The position numbers and the translations under genes are program-made. DNA of 64,000 nt from NCBI GenBank assembly GCA_022376925.1, contig JAIOJX010000005.1, forward strand, positions 156,813,501-156,877,500, given 5' to 3'. Every line of letters starts with the position of its first letter. The first letter of the stretch is position 1. This document shows positions 33,881 through 44,655 of this stretch, piece by piece. The notes below the pieces were generated by a model. That model searched no databases and had not been told where the DNA came from. It was given only the letters and a program-made list of their open reading frames with translations. Source of the stretch: Tragulus kanchil (taxonomy: Eukaryota; Chordata; Mammalia; Artiodactyla; Tragulidae).

Positions 33881-36305
33881 ACAGCCGCACGAGCTGGGCT
33901 TCCCTGACACGTTGGCCTGAGGAAGATAGTTGGCACCGTGTTTTTCCCCTTCTAAGGAGAAAAGACAATGTATTTAATTTTCTCACAATGATTACAAAGG
34001 GGAAACCGTGGTAGCTGAGGTAGAAGTGGGGGAGGGGCTTTGTCAGCGACATTGAGCAGGGAAGAGCTGAAAAGAGCAGGTTTGCTCTGTCCACCCTCAG
34101 CCACCCCGGCTGAGCCCCCTGCTGAAAACCACAACTAGTTTTCTAAAACACTGCACACACCTGAGTGGAAACATCCCCTCCTCACCTTGTTCTATGCGGG
34201 GTGGAGATAGCCATGGTGTTGGCCTCCGTAGTTAACAAGATCCTGTGGTCCAGCTCACAGCTCTCATGCTCGGTCTGCACCACACTTAACTTAAGCCTAA
34301 AAAATGCACACACAGTTCCACAGCAAGGAGGCTAGTTACCGCACAGACCTTCAGAGAAGATGATGGAACACCACGCAGAGATGTTCTCACAGCCACTGCA
34401 GGGACTCTGCACTCCCCTTCCAGCAGGTAGATGACTGCTGTTAGGCCGCATTTTAAAAACACAGATGCTCCCTCCCAAACACATCTGGGCCACCTCCCCC
34501 GTCAGGCACCTCCAGAACAAAAGCCCAGCCCAGGCAGCTTGTGTGGGGAAAATTTCAACAGGACCCCACCAGGCAGCTGCCCAGCAAACTTGAGAGGAGG
34601 CCCCAGGCACAGGAAACCAGAGAAGAGTGCCACAGGGGCTCCCTAGAGTCTGGGATCAATGTCTGGTCAGAGCTGGGGGTGTCGGAAAGGACTGGGAGTA
34701 AATTGAGACGTTAGTGGCCAACCATCAGGTGTCTAAGCACAGACTTTGGGCTACTAAGTGTGAAAGAGATCAAGTCCCCATCATCCTAATACTAGCTCAC
34801 TTTGATAGAGATGCTATTGTAATAGTATCCTCTAATTTTGATGAAGAGCGGAGGTCTAGGGAGGCTAATACGCATGCCCAATAATATAGAGCTAGTACTG
34901 GGCAGAGCCAGAACTGCTGGGCTCCAAGGTCAGTGCTCTCAGATGGCAGGAAGTTGACAACCCAACTAAGAAGGAGGTATTAGGCCACAGTCCTCTCTGC
35001 GTTAAGTTGATGAAAAGAAGAAAAACGAGAAGAGAAGAAAACCTTTCTCCACCGTTACTCCCAGGAAGATAATGAAGGAGACAGCGGGGGGCGAGAAGGA
35101 ACAGCCGCACGAGCTGGGCTTCCTGACACGTTGGCCTGAGGAAGATAGTTGGCACCGTGTTTTTCCCCTTCTAAGGAGAAAAGACAATGTATTTAATTTT
35201 CTCACAATGATTACAAAGGGGAAACCGTGGTAGCTGAGGTAGAAGTGGGGGAGGGGCTTTGTCAGCGACATTGAGCAGGGAAGAGCTGAAAAGAGCAGGT
35301 TTGCTCTGTCCACCCTCAGCCACCCCGGCTGAGCCCCCTGCTGAAAACCACAACTAGTTTTCTAAAACACTGCACACACCTGAGTGGAAACATCCCCTCC
35401 TCACCTTGTTCTATGCGGGGTGGAGATAGCCATGGTGTTGGCCTCCGTAGTTAACAAGATCCTGTGGTCCAGCTCACAGCTCTCATGCTCGGTCTGCACC
35501 ACACTTAACTTAAGCCTAAAAAATGCACACACAGTTCCACAGCAAGGAGGCTAGTTACCGCACAGACCTTCAGAGAAGATGATGGAACACCACGCAGAGA
35601 TGTTCTCACAGCCACTGCAGGGACTCTGCACTCCCCTTCCAGCAGGTAGATGACTGCTGTTAGGCCGCATTTTAAAAACACAGATGCTCCCTCCCAAACA
35701 CATCTGGGCCACCTCCCCAGTCAGGCACCTCCAGAACAAAAGCCCAGCCCAGGCAGCTTGTGTGGGGAAAATTTCAACAGGACCCCACCAGGCAGCTGCC
35801 CAGCAAACTTGAGAGGAGGCCCCAGGCACAGGAAACCAGAGAAGAGTGCCACAGGGGCTCCCTAGAGTCTGGGATCAATGTCTGGTCAGAGCTGGGGGTG
35901 TCGGAAAGGACTGGGAGTAAATTGAGACGTTAGTGGCCAACCATCAGGTGTCTAAGCACAGACTTTGGGCTACTAAGTGTGAAAGAGATCAAGTCCCCAT
36001 CATCCTAATACTAGCTCACTTTGATAGAGATGCTATTGTAATAGTATCCTCTAATTTTGATGAAGAGCGGAGGTCTAGGGAGGCTAATACGCATGCCCAA
36101 TAATATAGAGCTAGTACTGGGCAGAGCCAGAACTGCTGGGCTCCAAGGTCAGTGCTCTCAGATGGCAGGAAGTTGACAACCCAACTAAGAAGGAGGTATT
36201 AGGCCACAGTCCTCTCTGCGTTAAGTTGATGAAAAGAAGAAAAACGAGAAGAGAAGAAAACCTTTCTCCACCGTTACTCCCAGGAAGATAATGAAGGAGA
36301 CAGCG
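33881..36305 (+). repeat. Tandem duplication 9 (2 x ~1.2 kb, longest)
   Basis: Copy A is 33881-35086 and copy B is 35101-36305; offset 1220 then 1219 after one C loss (TTCCCTGAC versus TTCCTGAC). One substitution, C34500 versus A35719. The 14-bp spacer is GGGGGCGAGAAGGA. No repeat or gene recognised in the unit. Confidence 0.97.
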
Positions 36306-36627
36306 AGGTTAGTGGGAACTGGAGAAGGGCTAAGTCAGTTCCTGGAGGGCCAACCTCCCTTCCCAGGGCCTCTCTGGAGCTTAAAAAGTTATGGACTCTT
36401 TTCAGGGTATTCCTTGTCCCTTTTTAATTGCACAAGAGGCTCAAGGGTGCGTTTTGCTCTGGAATGTTCAAATACTACACTAATATACATATCAAAAGAT
36501 AAGAATCCTCTTCATTTCCTCTCCCCAGAATCAGCCGTGCCCCTTCCCTGGAGCAGAGTAACCACTTTCAACAATTTGATGCAAGTCCTTCCATCCCCTT
36601 CTGTGTCTTTATGCATAAATAAGAGGA
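36306..36627. other. Unclassified intronic stretch
   Basis: Single copy. Nothing recognised. Confidence 0.5.
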
Positions 36628-36682
36628 TGAGTAAGTAGGTAATCGGTAGATAGACAATAGGTAGAGAGATAGACAGACAAAA
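36628..36682 (+). repeat. Degenerate GATA/GACA-type simple repeat
   Basis: GTAGATAGACAATAGG, AGAGAGATAGACAGACAA: imperfect tetranucleotide-like repeat. Confidence 0.6.
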
Positions 36683-36734
36683 GTAGACCCGTACAAAGAC
36701 ACCTTATTTTGCTGGATAGATAGGACTATAGTAA

Positions 36735-36840
36735 CAGTCGCTCTTTGTGCCCCGTGAACTGTAGCCCGCCATGTTTCTCTGTCCATGGGATTCTCCAGGC
36801 AAGAATCCTGGGGTGGGTTGCCATGCCCTTCTCCATTTTC
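36735..36840 (-). mobile_element. Bov-A SINE monomer
   Basis: Antisense core: GAACTGTAGCCCGCCATG, CTGTCCATGGGATTCTCCAG, TGGGTTGCCATGCCCTTCTC. Confidence 0.85.
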
Positions 36841-36901
36841 TAGTAGGGCCATCATGCACATGTTATTCTGAATCTTGCTCTTCTCTCTCTACAGTGAGCG
36901 C

Positions 36902-37130
36902 TTTTTAAAAATTTTTTTTACCTTTATTTATGTATTTTTTAACACCAAAAACAGTTGGTTTGGGGGTATAGCCAATTAACAATTTTGTGATGGTTTCAGG
37001 TCAACAGTGAAGGGGCTCAGCCGTACATACACATGTATCCCTGCTCCCCTCAAAACCCCCTCCCGTCCAGGCTGGTGCATAACATTGAGCAGAGCTTCAT
37101 GTGCTGTACAATATATTTTTGTTGGAACAG
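36902..37130 (-). mobile_element. L1 3'-end fragment, antisense
   Basis: TATTTTTTAACACCAAAAAC, GATGGTTTCAGGTCAACAG, ATACACATGTATCCCTGCTC and ATAACATTGAGCAGAGCTTC: the same L1 3' subfamily that recurs at 37796 and 52262. Confidence 0.8.
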
Positions 37131-37214
37131 TGAATACTTCTAATAGAGCTACGTTTAAATACACATTAACCATGATCTATTTAACTACTCCCTCGTCAGA
37201 GACATTTCTTTTTT

Positions 37215-37620
37215 CCCTCTAATTTTTCTCTGTTAAATGCATGCATGTTTGTGTACACACACAAGTGTTTCTTTAAGTAGATGCCTAGGATAGAATTGGG
37301 GAGAACAACCATAGATATGTATTTTTTATGTTCATGAGTACTCCCTAGTGGCCTTTGGAAAACGGTTTCATTAGTTTATGTTCCCATCAGTGTGTGACAG
37401 TACCCAGTCCTCTGCATCCTTGCTCTTATATGATCATATCAGTCATTTTAGGCTTTGCCAGTTGGCGAGCCAAAAAAAAATGGTATTTCGTTATTGCCTT
37501 AATTTGCATTTTGCTGACAGCTGGTGAGTTTGTGCTTTTTCATGGGTCTCATATCCTTTCCCGATTGGTGGTTGAATTTCTCTTTTTGATTTACAGAGTG
37601 TTTAATACCCTCTGGACATG
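37215..37620 (-). mobile_element. Older L1 fragment, antisense (dup 10A)
   Basis: TAGATGCCTAGGATAGAATT, AACGGTTTCATTAGTTTATG, GTTCCCATCAGTGTGTGACA and CTTAATTTGCATTTTGCTGA give the typical reverse L1M 3'-end pattern. The 111-codon ORF across it is chance. Confidence 0.75.
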
Positions 37621-37795
37621 GGCCCTTTCTCCATGGAACATGGGACAGATGTTATCTTCCAGTCTGTCACTTGTTTTAATTTTCTCTTAAGATTTTTGGA
37701 AGAACCCTAGGACAGTTGCTTCTCTCTAATTTTTAAAAATTGCCTTCGATAATAAGACTGATCTGTCTGCCGTTGTTTTCCTATACTTGAAACGT

Positions 37796-37890
37796 GTGTG
37801 TGTTGGGGTAGAGCCGATTAACACCATTGTGGTAGTTTCGGCTGAACAGCAAAGGGACTCAGTACATACACCTGCATCCATTCTCCCCCT
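37796..37890 (-). mobile_element. L1 3'-end fragment, antisense (dup 10A)
   Basis: GGGTAGAGCCGATTAACACC, GGTAGTTTCGGCTGAACAGC and AAAGGGACTCAGTACATACA. It abuts a Bov-tA; copy at 38907-39001. Confidence 0.8.
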
Positions 37891-38075
37891 AGGGCCTCCT
37901 TCATAGCCCAGATGGTAAAGAATCTGCCTGCAATGCAGGAGACCCAAATTCAGTTCCTGGATAGGGAAGATCTCCCCGGAGAAGGTTATAGCAACCCACT
38001 CCAGTATTCCTGCCTGGAGAATCCCATGGACAGAACAGCCGGCGGCCAGAGTCAGACACAACTTAGTGACTAAAT
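37891..38075 (+). mobile_element. Bov-tA SINE (dup 10A)
   Basis: Sense: CAGATGGTAAAGAATCTGCC, TGCAATGCAGGAGACCC, CCACTCCAGTATTCCTGCC, GAGTCAGACACAACTTAGTG. It was inserted at the end of the L1 piece; ATTCTCCC occurs on both sides and may be the target-site duplication. Confidence 0.92.
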
Positions 38076-38334
38076 ACCTATTCTCCCACATGTCTGATTT
38101 TTTTAAAAAAAAAAAGTTGTCCACTACTGGGAGTTATCAACCATGCCTCACCGTAGCACTACCCACCAAAATGTTTGAGATAGCCTTGGTCATACTGCAT
38201 GGATCTCACTGATACATACATGGGTCAACGAAGAACATGATGATTGCAGGTGTTATTCAATAGCTACGTTTAAATACACATTAACCATGATCTATTTAAC
38301 TACTCCTCGTCAGAGACATTTCTTTTCCTCTAAT

Positions 38335-38731
38335 TTTTCTCTGTTAAATGCATGCATGTTTGTGTACACACACAAGTGTTTCTTTAAGTAGATGCCTAGG
38401 ATAGAATTGGGGAGAACAACCATAGATATGTATTTTTTATGTTCATGAGTACTCCCTAGTGGCCTTTGGAAAACGGTTTCATTAGTTTATGTTCCCATCA
38501 GTGTGTGACAGTACCCAGTCCTCTGCATCCTTGCTCTTATATGATCATATCAGTCATTTTAGGCTTTGCCAGTTGGCGAGCCAAAAAAAAATGGTATTTC
38601 GTTATTGCCTTAATTTGCATTTTGCTGACAGCTGGTGAGTTTGTGCTTTTTCATGGGTCTCATATCCTTTCCCGATTGGTGGTTGAATTTCTCTTTTTGA
38701 TTTACAGAGTGTTTAATACCCTCTGGACATG
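38335..38731 (-). mobile_element. Older L1 fragment, antisense (dup 10B)
   Basis: Copy B of the 37215-37620 L1 fragment. Confidence 0.75.
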
Positions 38732-38906
38732 GGCCCTTTCTCCATGGAACATGGGACAGATGTTATCTTCCAGTCTGTCACTTGTTTTAATTTTCTCTTA
38801 AGATTTTTGGAAGAACCCTAGGACAGTTGCTTCTCTCTAATTTTTAAAAATTGCCTTCGATAATAAGACTGATCTGTCTGCCGTTGTTTTCCTATACTTG
38901 AAACGT

Positions 38907-39186
38907 GTGTGTGTTGGGGTAGAGCCGATTAACACCATTGTGGTAGTTTCGGCTGAACAGCAAAGGGACTCAGTACATACACCTGCATCCATTCTCCCCC
39001 TAGGGCCTCCTTCATAGCCCAGATGGTAAAGAATCTGCCTGCAATGCAGGAGACCCAAATTCAGTTCCTGGATAGGGAAGATCTCCCCGGAGAAGGTTAT
39101 AGCAACCCACTCCAGTATTCCTGCCTGGAGAATCCCATGGACAGAACAGCCGGCGGCCAGAGTCAGACACAACTTAGTGACTAAAT
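38907..39186 (+). mobile_element. L1 end plus Bov-tA SINE (dup 10B)
   Basis: Copy B of the 37796-38075 pair. The L1 part (38907-39001) is antisense and the Bov-tA (39002-39186) is sense. Confidence 0.9.
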
Positions 39187-39363
39187 ACCTATTCTCCCAC
39201 ATGTCTGATTTTTTTAAAAAAAAAAAGTTGTCCACTACTGGGAGTTATCAACCATGCCTCACCGTAGCACTACCCACCAAAAATGTTTGAGATAGCCTTG
39301 GTCATACTGCATGGATCTCACTGATACATACATGGGTCAACGAAGAACATGATGATTGCAGAT

Positions 39364-40023
39364 TGTTGTCTTTCGGCCGCTAGCCAGTGCCTGCTCACAT
39401 GATTCCTGCACACGGGTGTCTAGACCTTCTGGCAGACCACAAGTCTGGCAGTCTTACTGAAAGCGTTCTACCTCAGATTGGGACTTAAACCCAAAACCCA
39501 GTTTGAGACTTGAGCCAAGATGGATGGGGCTTGCACCCAGCCAAAACCCTGCTTGGGACTTGAACCCACATGGCTGGGACTCAAACCCAGCCAAAACCCA
39601 CCATACCTGGTTTCAGAACCTAACAGAGCTCAGGTTCTTCATGTCCCTTCGGAGAAAAGAATTCAGTGAGAGACAAAGTGATAGGTAAGAAATAGATTGA
39701 TTCAGATTCAGAGAAAAGCACACTCCACAGACAGAGTGTGGGCCATCGCAGAGCAAATCTAGTGGGCTCGAAAACATGGCGTTCTTAGCTTTTAAGGGCT
39801 GGGTAATTCCATATGCTAATGAGTGGGAGGATTATTCCACCTCTTTTAGGGAAGGTGTGGAACTGTCATGGTGCCTCTGGGTGTGTCATTTAGCTTGCTG
39901 ACCAAGGATCAAGGTCTGGTCTGCCATCCTGGACCCATTTGATTCCCAAGGGTTTATGCTGTGTCCTTGGGCTATGTCATTCTTTCAAAAACTTGTGCCC
40001 TGCCCCTTTCCTTAACCCTTACA
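39364..40023 (+). mobile_element. Probable bovid endogenous-retrovirus solo LTR
   Basis: A ~660-bp block starting TGTTGTCTTTCGGCCGC and ending CCTTAACCCTTACA. It is composed like a bovid class II LTR, with internal short direct repeats built on GGGACTTGAACCCA and CAGCCAAAACCC (39478-39602). No gag, pol or env follows and no primer-binding site was recognised. No target-site duplication was found at the TG...CA ends, so boundaries and orientation are tentative. Its left end lies next to the end of dup 10B. Confidence 0.5.
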
Positions 40024-41121
40024 TTACTGCTGAAAACATCAGCTTTGCAATAACGTAAAGACTGATTTTATTAACTTAATCTTCATTTAAGACATCTTTA
40101 AGCATGTCTGAATATTTTTAAAACTTAATTATGTTTTGCAAAACAACTTATTAACACATGTTAAGATGATACTTAAATCTAGAAAACCTGCTAATAAGTA
40201 ATTGGAATGTTGCAGTACCTAGTAACTCATTAGCAAAGTCTAGGGCCTTGGCTACTCCCTTTGTTGGAAGACAAGAGCAAGTAATTAAGAAATGAATACA
40301 GAAATGGGTAACGTGCCAAGTAAATGTAATAGACAAGGGACATCAAAGACATAAAGTTTGTTCATTGCCAGCACCAAAGCAAAGCCAGGTCTGTGTTTGA
40401 AGGTAGTGAAGCAACGCATGCAGAGTATTCCTGCAGAGGTGTCTTGTGAAAACGAAAAGCTGTATCACGTAGAGGAGTCAGGAAGGGCTGAGCTTTGTCT
40501 CATCCCCGGTGCTTTAACTAGAACACGACTTCCGGGATCCAACACCTGGAAGGAGAGGTGGCACGAAGGTAATTCCATAGTCAGCCCTCAACGGGACACT
40601 CACAGCAGTACCTCTCTGCTCTTGTTACTGAGGCCAGGGGAAGAACAGCAAGGGAAGGATGTCAGGGTCAGGGTTGACCCAAACTACTGCCAAAAGCTAA
40701 AAGCTGTTCCACTGCTAGAGTAGAATCCGAAGACACTGATTCCAAAAGAGAGAAATCCATTGGACAGAAGGGTCTGGTAGAGAGGGAAACAGCAAATTTG
40801 GCAGTACTCTGCCTATAGGAAATTGGTCACATTTAAATTAGAATTCTGGATAATAAATAGTAAGATTGCATCCTAAAGATTAATATCCCCAAGCCACAGC
40901 TCCAGGCAATCTCTCTCCTCCTCACTCCTATTCAGAAACCTCTGAAGCGTACTCGTGGCCAGACAAAAATGCTCATGACCTTTTACTCTTTCTAAATTCT
41001 TTATCCTTGTCAATATTAATTAAATTAAATTCCTATGCTTGGATTGCTTATCTTATCAAACAAAAGAGATAAAATGCATATTATGTATGTTTCTCTGCAT
41101 CCTGCCTTTTGCAGCAGCCTT
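40024..41121. other. Unclassified intronic stretch
   Basis: AT-rich single-copy sequence. A 121-codon ORF at 40358-40723 shows no recognisable family. No confident repeat. Confidence 0.5.
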
Positions 41122-41309
41122 AATTTCATATACAGGGACTTCCCTGGTGGTCCAGTGGCTAAGACTCCAGGCTCCAATGCATGGGGCCTGGGTTCGATCC
41201 CTGGTCATGGAGCTAGATCCCACATACTGCGACTAAGACCCAGCATAAATAAATAAATATTTAAAAATATATAAATAAATAAATATTTTTTTAAAAAATT
41301 TCATATACA
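41122..41309 (+). mobile_element. CHR-type SINE with 13-bp TSD
   Basis: Head GGGACTTCCCTGGTGGTCCA at 41136, tail of TAAATAAATAAATATTT. Flanked by AATTTCATATACA at 41122-41134 and 41297-41309. Confidence 0.92.
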
Positions 41310-41371
41310 TATGAATATACATATAAGTATACATATGAATATACATACGAGTATACACATACATATAAGAA
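41310..41371 (+). repeat. Degenerate ATATAC-type simple repeat
   Basis: Imperfect repeats of ATATGAATATACATA between the SINE and the BovB fragment. Confidence 0.7.
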
Positions 41372-41733
41372 TTGATGCTTTTGAGCTATGGTGCTAGAGA
41401 AGACTCTTGAGAGTCCTTGGACAGTGGGGAAATCAAAGAAGTCAATCCTAAAAGAAATCAACCCTGAATATTCATTGGAAGGACTGAAGCTGAAGCTCCA
41501 ATACTTTGACAACCTGAGGTGAAGAGATGATTCATTGGAAAGGACCTTGATGCTAGAAAAGATTGAAGCAGAAGAAGGGCGTGACAGAGGACAAGATAGT
41601 TGGATGGCATGACCAACTCAACGGGTGTGAGTTTGGGCAAGCTCCAAGAGATGTTGGAGGACAGGGAAGCCTGGCATGCTGCAGTCCATGGGGTCCCAAA
41701 GAGTCAGACATGACTGAGTAACTGAGCAACAAT
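41372..41733 (+). mobile_element. BovB 3'-end fragment, sense
   Basis: GACTCTTGAGAGTCCTTGGA, ATTCATTGGAAGGACTGAAG, GTTGGATGGCATGACC and AGAGTCAGACATGACTGAGT, ending GAGCAACAA. 5'-truncated. Its frame is broken in several places. Confidence 0.92.
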
Positions 41734-41771
41734 ACATGTAAAATCTCCCCAGATCAACTGGTGTGGTTAAA

Positions 41772-41932
41772 TATCATTCCTTTTAATTTTTATTTATTTC
41801 TCTTTTTAATTTACTTGGCTGTGCCAGGTCTCAGTTGTGACATGCAGGATCTAGTTCCCTGACCAGGGATCAAACCTGGGCCCCTTGCAATGGGGCCAGA
41901 GTCATAACCACTGGGCTGCCAAGGAAGGCCCT
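41772..41932 (-). mobile_element. CHR-type SINE, antisense
   Basis: ACTTGGCTGTGCCAGGTCTC, TTCCCTGACCAGGGATCAAA and CACTGGGCTGCCAAGGAAGG; diverged. Confidence 0.85.
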
Positions 41933-41954
41933 CTCTCCTTTTAATTATTATTAT

Positions 41955-42340
41955 TTAATAATATTCTACAGAATGGTTGCATCACATTTTTCTATCATTT
42001 TCCAGTTGATAGGCATTTGCGGTATTTCATTTTTCTGCCATACAAAATGTACTGCAATAAACACCCATGCATATATATCCTTATATACTGGTGCTTTTCC
42101 TTCTATGGAAACTTTTCCTGTAAAGGACCAGATAGTAAATATTTTAGGCTTTTTGGGCTTCCTATGATCTCTGTTACATTTTCTTCTTCTTTTTTTTTAC
42201 AGCTCTATAAAAATGTAAAAAAACATTCTTAGGTCGAAGTCCAAAACCAAACAAAAACAGACCTCAGGACAGATTGGCTTGCCAGTCCTGGTTTGCCAAT
42301 CCTTGGAATAGAGTCCTAGGAGTAGGATTTCTTCCTGAGA
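41955..42340 (-). mobile_element. Old L1 fragment, split by a hAT-like relic
   Basis: The left part (41955-42105: TTTTCCAGTTGATAGGCATT, GTACTGCAATAAACACCC) and right part (42303-42340: AGTCCTAGGAGTAGGATTTC) read as one reversed L1M 3' region, with the element at 42106-42302 between them. Confidence 0.6.
42106..42302 (+). mobile_element. hAT-like MER relic
   Basis: ACTTTTCCTGTAAAGGACC, AGATAGTAAATATTTTAGGC and a closing GGCTTGCCAGTCCTGGTTTG: same family as the relic at 15962. The exact family name is not certain. Confidence 0.65.
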
Positions 42341-42752
42341 GTATTATAATTTTTGCTGCTTTCTTCAATGGAATATTGTTCCATTTCCTGGGATAGAAAA
42401 AAATCTACTTAAAAAATAGATTTTTCTTGTACCCAGTCATCTTACCAAATTCTCTTTTCCATTTTAGTGGATTTTTTCTTGCTATAGTTTCTTGCATTTT
42501 CTAGAAATGAAGTCATATTCATCACAAAAGAAAAATCCCCTTTTCTATTGCTTGCACTTAGCATTTTATTTTCTTGTCTTATTGCATTCATTAGAACCCC
42601 TAGATCACCATTAGCTAATAACAGTAACAGCTTCTCCTTTCTAGTTCCCAATTTTAGTGAAAATGGCTTTAAGATTACATAATTTAGAATGACAAAATAC
42701 ATCATATAGATATGATAACTATTGCTCTATATTACCCAAGTCCAGGCTGTCA

Positions 42753-42871
42753 GAGTTTCTGTAGCATGATCTATGACCTTACCACCCTGAACACAGCCAG
42801 TCTTATCTGATCTCAAAAGGTAAGCAGGGTCTTGCCTCGTTAATACTTGGATGGGAGTTTCTGTAGTATGA
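42753..42871 (+). pseudogene. 5S rRNA retropseudogene (dup 11A)
   Basis: 42769-42857 aligns with vertebrate 5S rRNA from its 5' end: CCTTACCACCCTGAACAC, CTTATCTGATCTCAAAAGG, the internal A-box region TAAGCAGGGTC and TACTTGGATGGGAG. The last ~30 nt of 5S are missing and there are scattered substitutions. It is flanked by a near-perfect 17-bp direct repeat, GAGTTTCTGTAGcATGA at 42753-42769 and GAGTTTCTGTAGtATGA at 42855-42871, consistent with LINE-mediated retroposition. Too damaged and truncated to be a functional 5S gene. Confidence 0.9.
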
Positions 42872-43082
42872 ATTTGATGTGAGGAAAACCCACAATGCTA
42901 GACACAGGACCACAAAGGCAAGTAATAGAGAGATTTGGTGTTTCAGAATTGGCCTGGTTGGTAGGTCAGAGGACCAGGTAGTCACAAACATTTGAGGTTT
43001 GATAACGAGTTAAATATAGCATAAATATAGAATCAGCTAGTGAAATGATTAAGGGAAAGAAGTGAGTCTGCCACTAAAAATG

Positions 43083-43370
43083 AGGACTTCCCTAGTGGTC
43101 CAGTGGTTAAGAATCCACCTGCCAATGTAAGGGACATGGGTTCAATCCCTGGTCCAGGAAGTTTCCACAGTCCATGCCATGCTCCACAATTACCAAGCCC
43201 ATGCACCTAGAGACCCATGCTCCACAATAGGATAGGTCACCACAATGAAAAGCCCACTTACCACAACTACAGAGTAGCCTCTGCTTGCCGCAACTAGAGG
43301 AAAAGCCGCATGCAACAACAAAGACCCAGTGTAGCCAAAAATAAATAAATTGAAATTTTAATAGAAGAAA
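43083..43370 (+). mobile_element. CHR-type SINE, long (dup 11A)
   Basis: GGACTTCCCTAGTGGTCCAG head, GGTTCAATCCCTGGTCCAGG B-box region, TACCACAACTACAGAGTAGC in the body, AATAAATAAATTG tail. Confidence 0.92.
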
Positions 43371-43894
43371 ATACCGGGGAAGAGATTTTTCATCCCTACC
43401 TGTGAGAAGGATGTATTCTTGTAATAAAAAAAAAAAAATTAAAAACATAGTGCGAGTTTCCAGTTCTGGACAAGGTAACCACACTCCATCCTATCTGTCC
43501 TATTAAAGGCAACAATATTGTTCCATTTCCTGGGATAGAAAAAAATCTACTTAAAAAATAGATTTTTCTTGTACCCAGTCATCTTACCAAATTCTCTTTT
43601 CCATTTTAGTGGATTTTTTCTTGCTATAGTTTCTTGCATTTTCTAGAAATGAAGTCATATTCATCACAAAAGAAAAATCCCCTTTTCTATTGCTTGCACT
43701 TAGCATTTTATTTTCTTGTCTTATTGCATTCATTAGAACCCCTAGATCACCATTAGCTAATAACAGTAACAGCTTCTCCTTTCTAGTTCCCAATTTTAGT
43801 GAAAATGGCTTTAAGATTACATAATTTAGAATGACAAAATACATCATATAGATATGATAACTATTGCTCTATATTACCCAAGTCCAGGCTGTCA

Positions 43895-44013
43895 GAGTTT
43901 CTGTAGCATGATCTATGACCTTACCACCCTGAACACAGCCAGTCTTATCTGATCTCAAAAGGTAAGCAGGGTCTTGCCTCGTTAATACTTGGATGGGAGT
44001 TTCTGTAGTATGA
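43895..44013 (+). pseudogene. 5S rRNA retropseudogene (dup 11B)
   Basis: Copy B of the 42753-42871 pseudogene at offset 1142; the 5S-like core is 43911-43999. Confidence 0.9.
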
Positions 44014-44224
44014 ATTTGATGTGAGGAAAACCCACAATGCTAGACACAGGACCACAAAGGCAAGTAATAGAGAGATTTGGTGTTTCAGAATTGGCCTGGT
44101 TGGTAGGTCAGAGGACCAGGTAGTCACAAACATTTGAGGTTTGATAACGAGTTAAATATAGCATAAATATAGAATCAGCTAGTGAAATGATTAAGGGAAA
44201 GAAGTGAGTCTGCCAATAAAAATG

Positions 44225-44512
44225 AGGACTTCCCTAGTGGTCCAGTGGTTAAGAATCCACCTGCCAATGTAAGGGACATGGGTTCAATCCCTGGTCCAGG
44301 AAGTTTCCACAGTCCATGCCATGCTCCACAATTACCAAGCCCATGCACCTAGAGACCCATGCTCCACAATAGGATAGGTCACCACAATGAAAAGCCCACT
44401 TACCACAACTACAGAGTAGCCTCTGCTTGCCGCAACTAGAGGAAAAGCCGCATGCAACAACAAAGACCCAGTGTAGCCAAAAATAAATAAATTGAAATTT
44501 TAATAGAAGAAA
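44225..44512 (+). mobile_element. CHR-type SINE, long (dup 11B)
   Basis: Copy B of the 43083-43370 SINE at offset 1142. Confidence 0.92.
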
Positions 44513-44655
44513 ATACCGGGGAAGAGATTTTTCATCCCTACCTGTGAGAAGGATGTATTCTTGTAATAAAAAAAAAAAAATTAAAAACATAGTGCGAGTT
44601 TCCAGTTCTGGACAAGGTAACCACACTCCATCCTATCTGTCCTATTAAAGGCAAC

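Larger units (their letters stand above)
37147..39361 (+). repeat. Tandem duplication 10 (2 x ~1.1 kb)
   Basis: Copy A is 37147-38249 and copy B is 38262-39361. Offset falls from 1115 to 1111 within the first ~60 bp of copy B through losses in C and T runs (ACTCCCTCG versus ACTCCTCG; TTTTTTCCCTC versus TTTTCCTC), then rises by one A. The 12-bp spacer is GTGTTATTCAAT. Confidence 0.97.
42372..44655 (+). repeat. Tandem duplication 11 (2 x 1142 bp)
   Basis: Copy A is 42372-43513 and copy B is 43514-44655, abutting exactly, constant offset 1142. The one difference I saw is C43074 versus A44216. Each copy holds a 5S rRNA pseudogene and a CHR SINE. Confidence 0.98.

Noticed and set aside
34421..34440. 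Possible next KIF6 exon start (CAGCAGGTAGATG)
   Set aside because: The flanking sequence does not encode the expected kinesin tail and has stops in the needed frame.
37355..38801. Two identical 111-codon ORFs suggesting a repeated gene family
   Set aside because: They are one L1-derived stretch seen twice because of dup 10. The same reasoning applies to all the other paired identical ORFs.
39478..39602. CRISPR-like array (short direct repeats with spacers)
   Set aside because: Imperfect, adjoining repeats inside an LTR-like block of a mammalian genome; no cas genes.
42769..42857. Functional 5S rRNA gene
   Set aside because: Truncated at the 3' end with many substitutions and flanked by target-site duplications; a retropseudogene.
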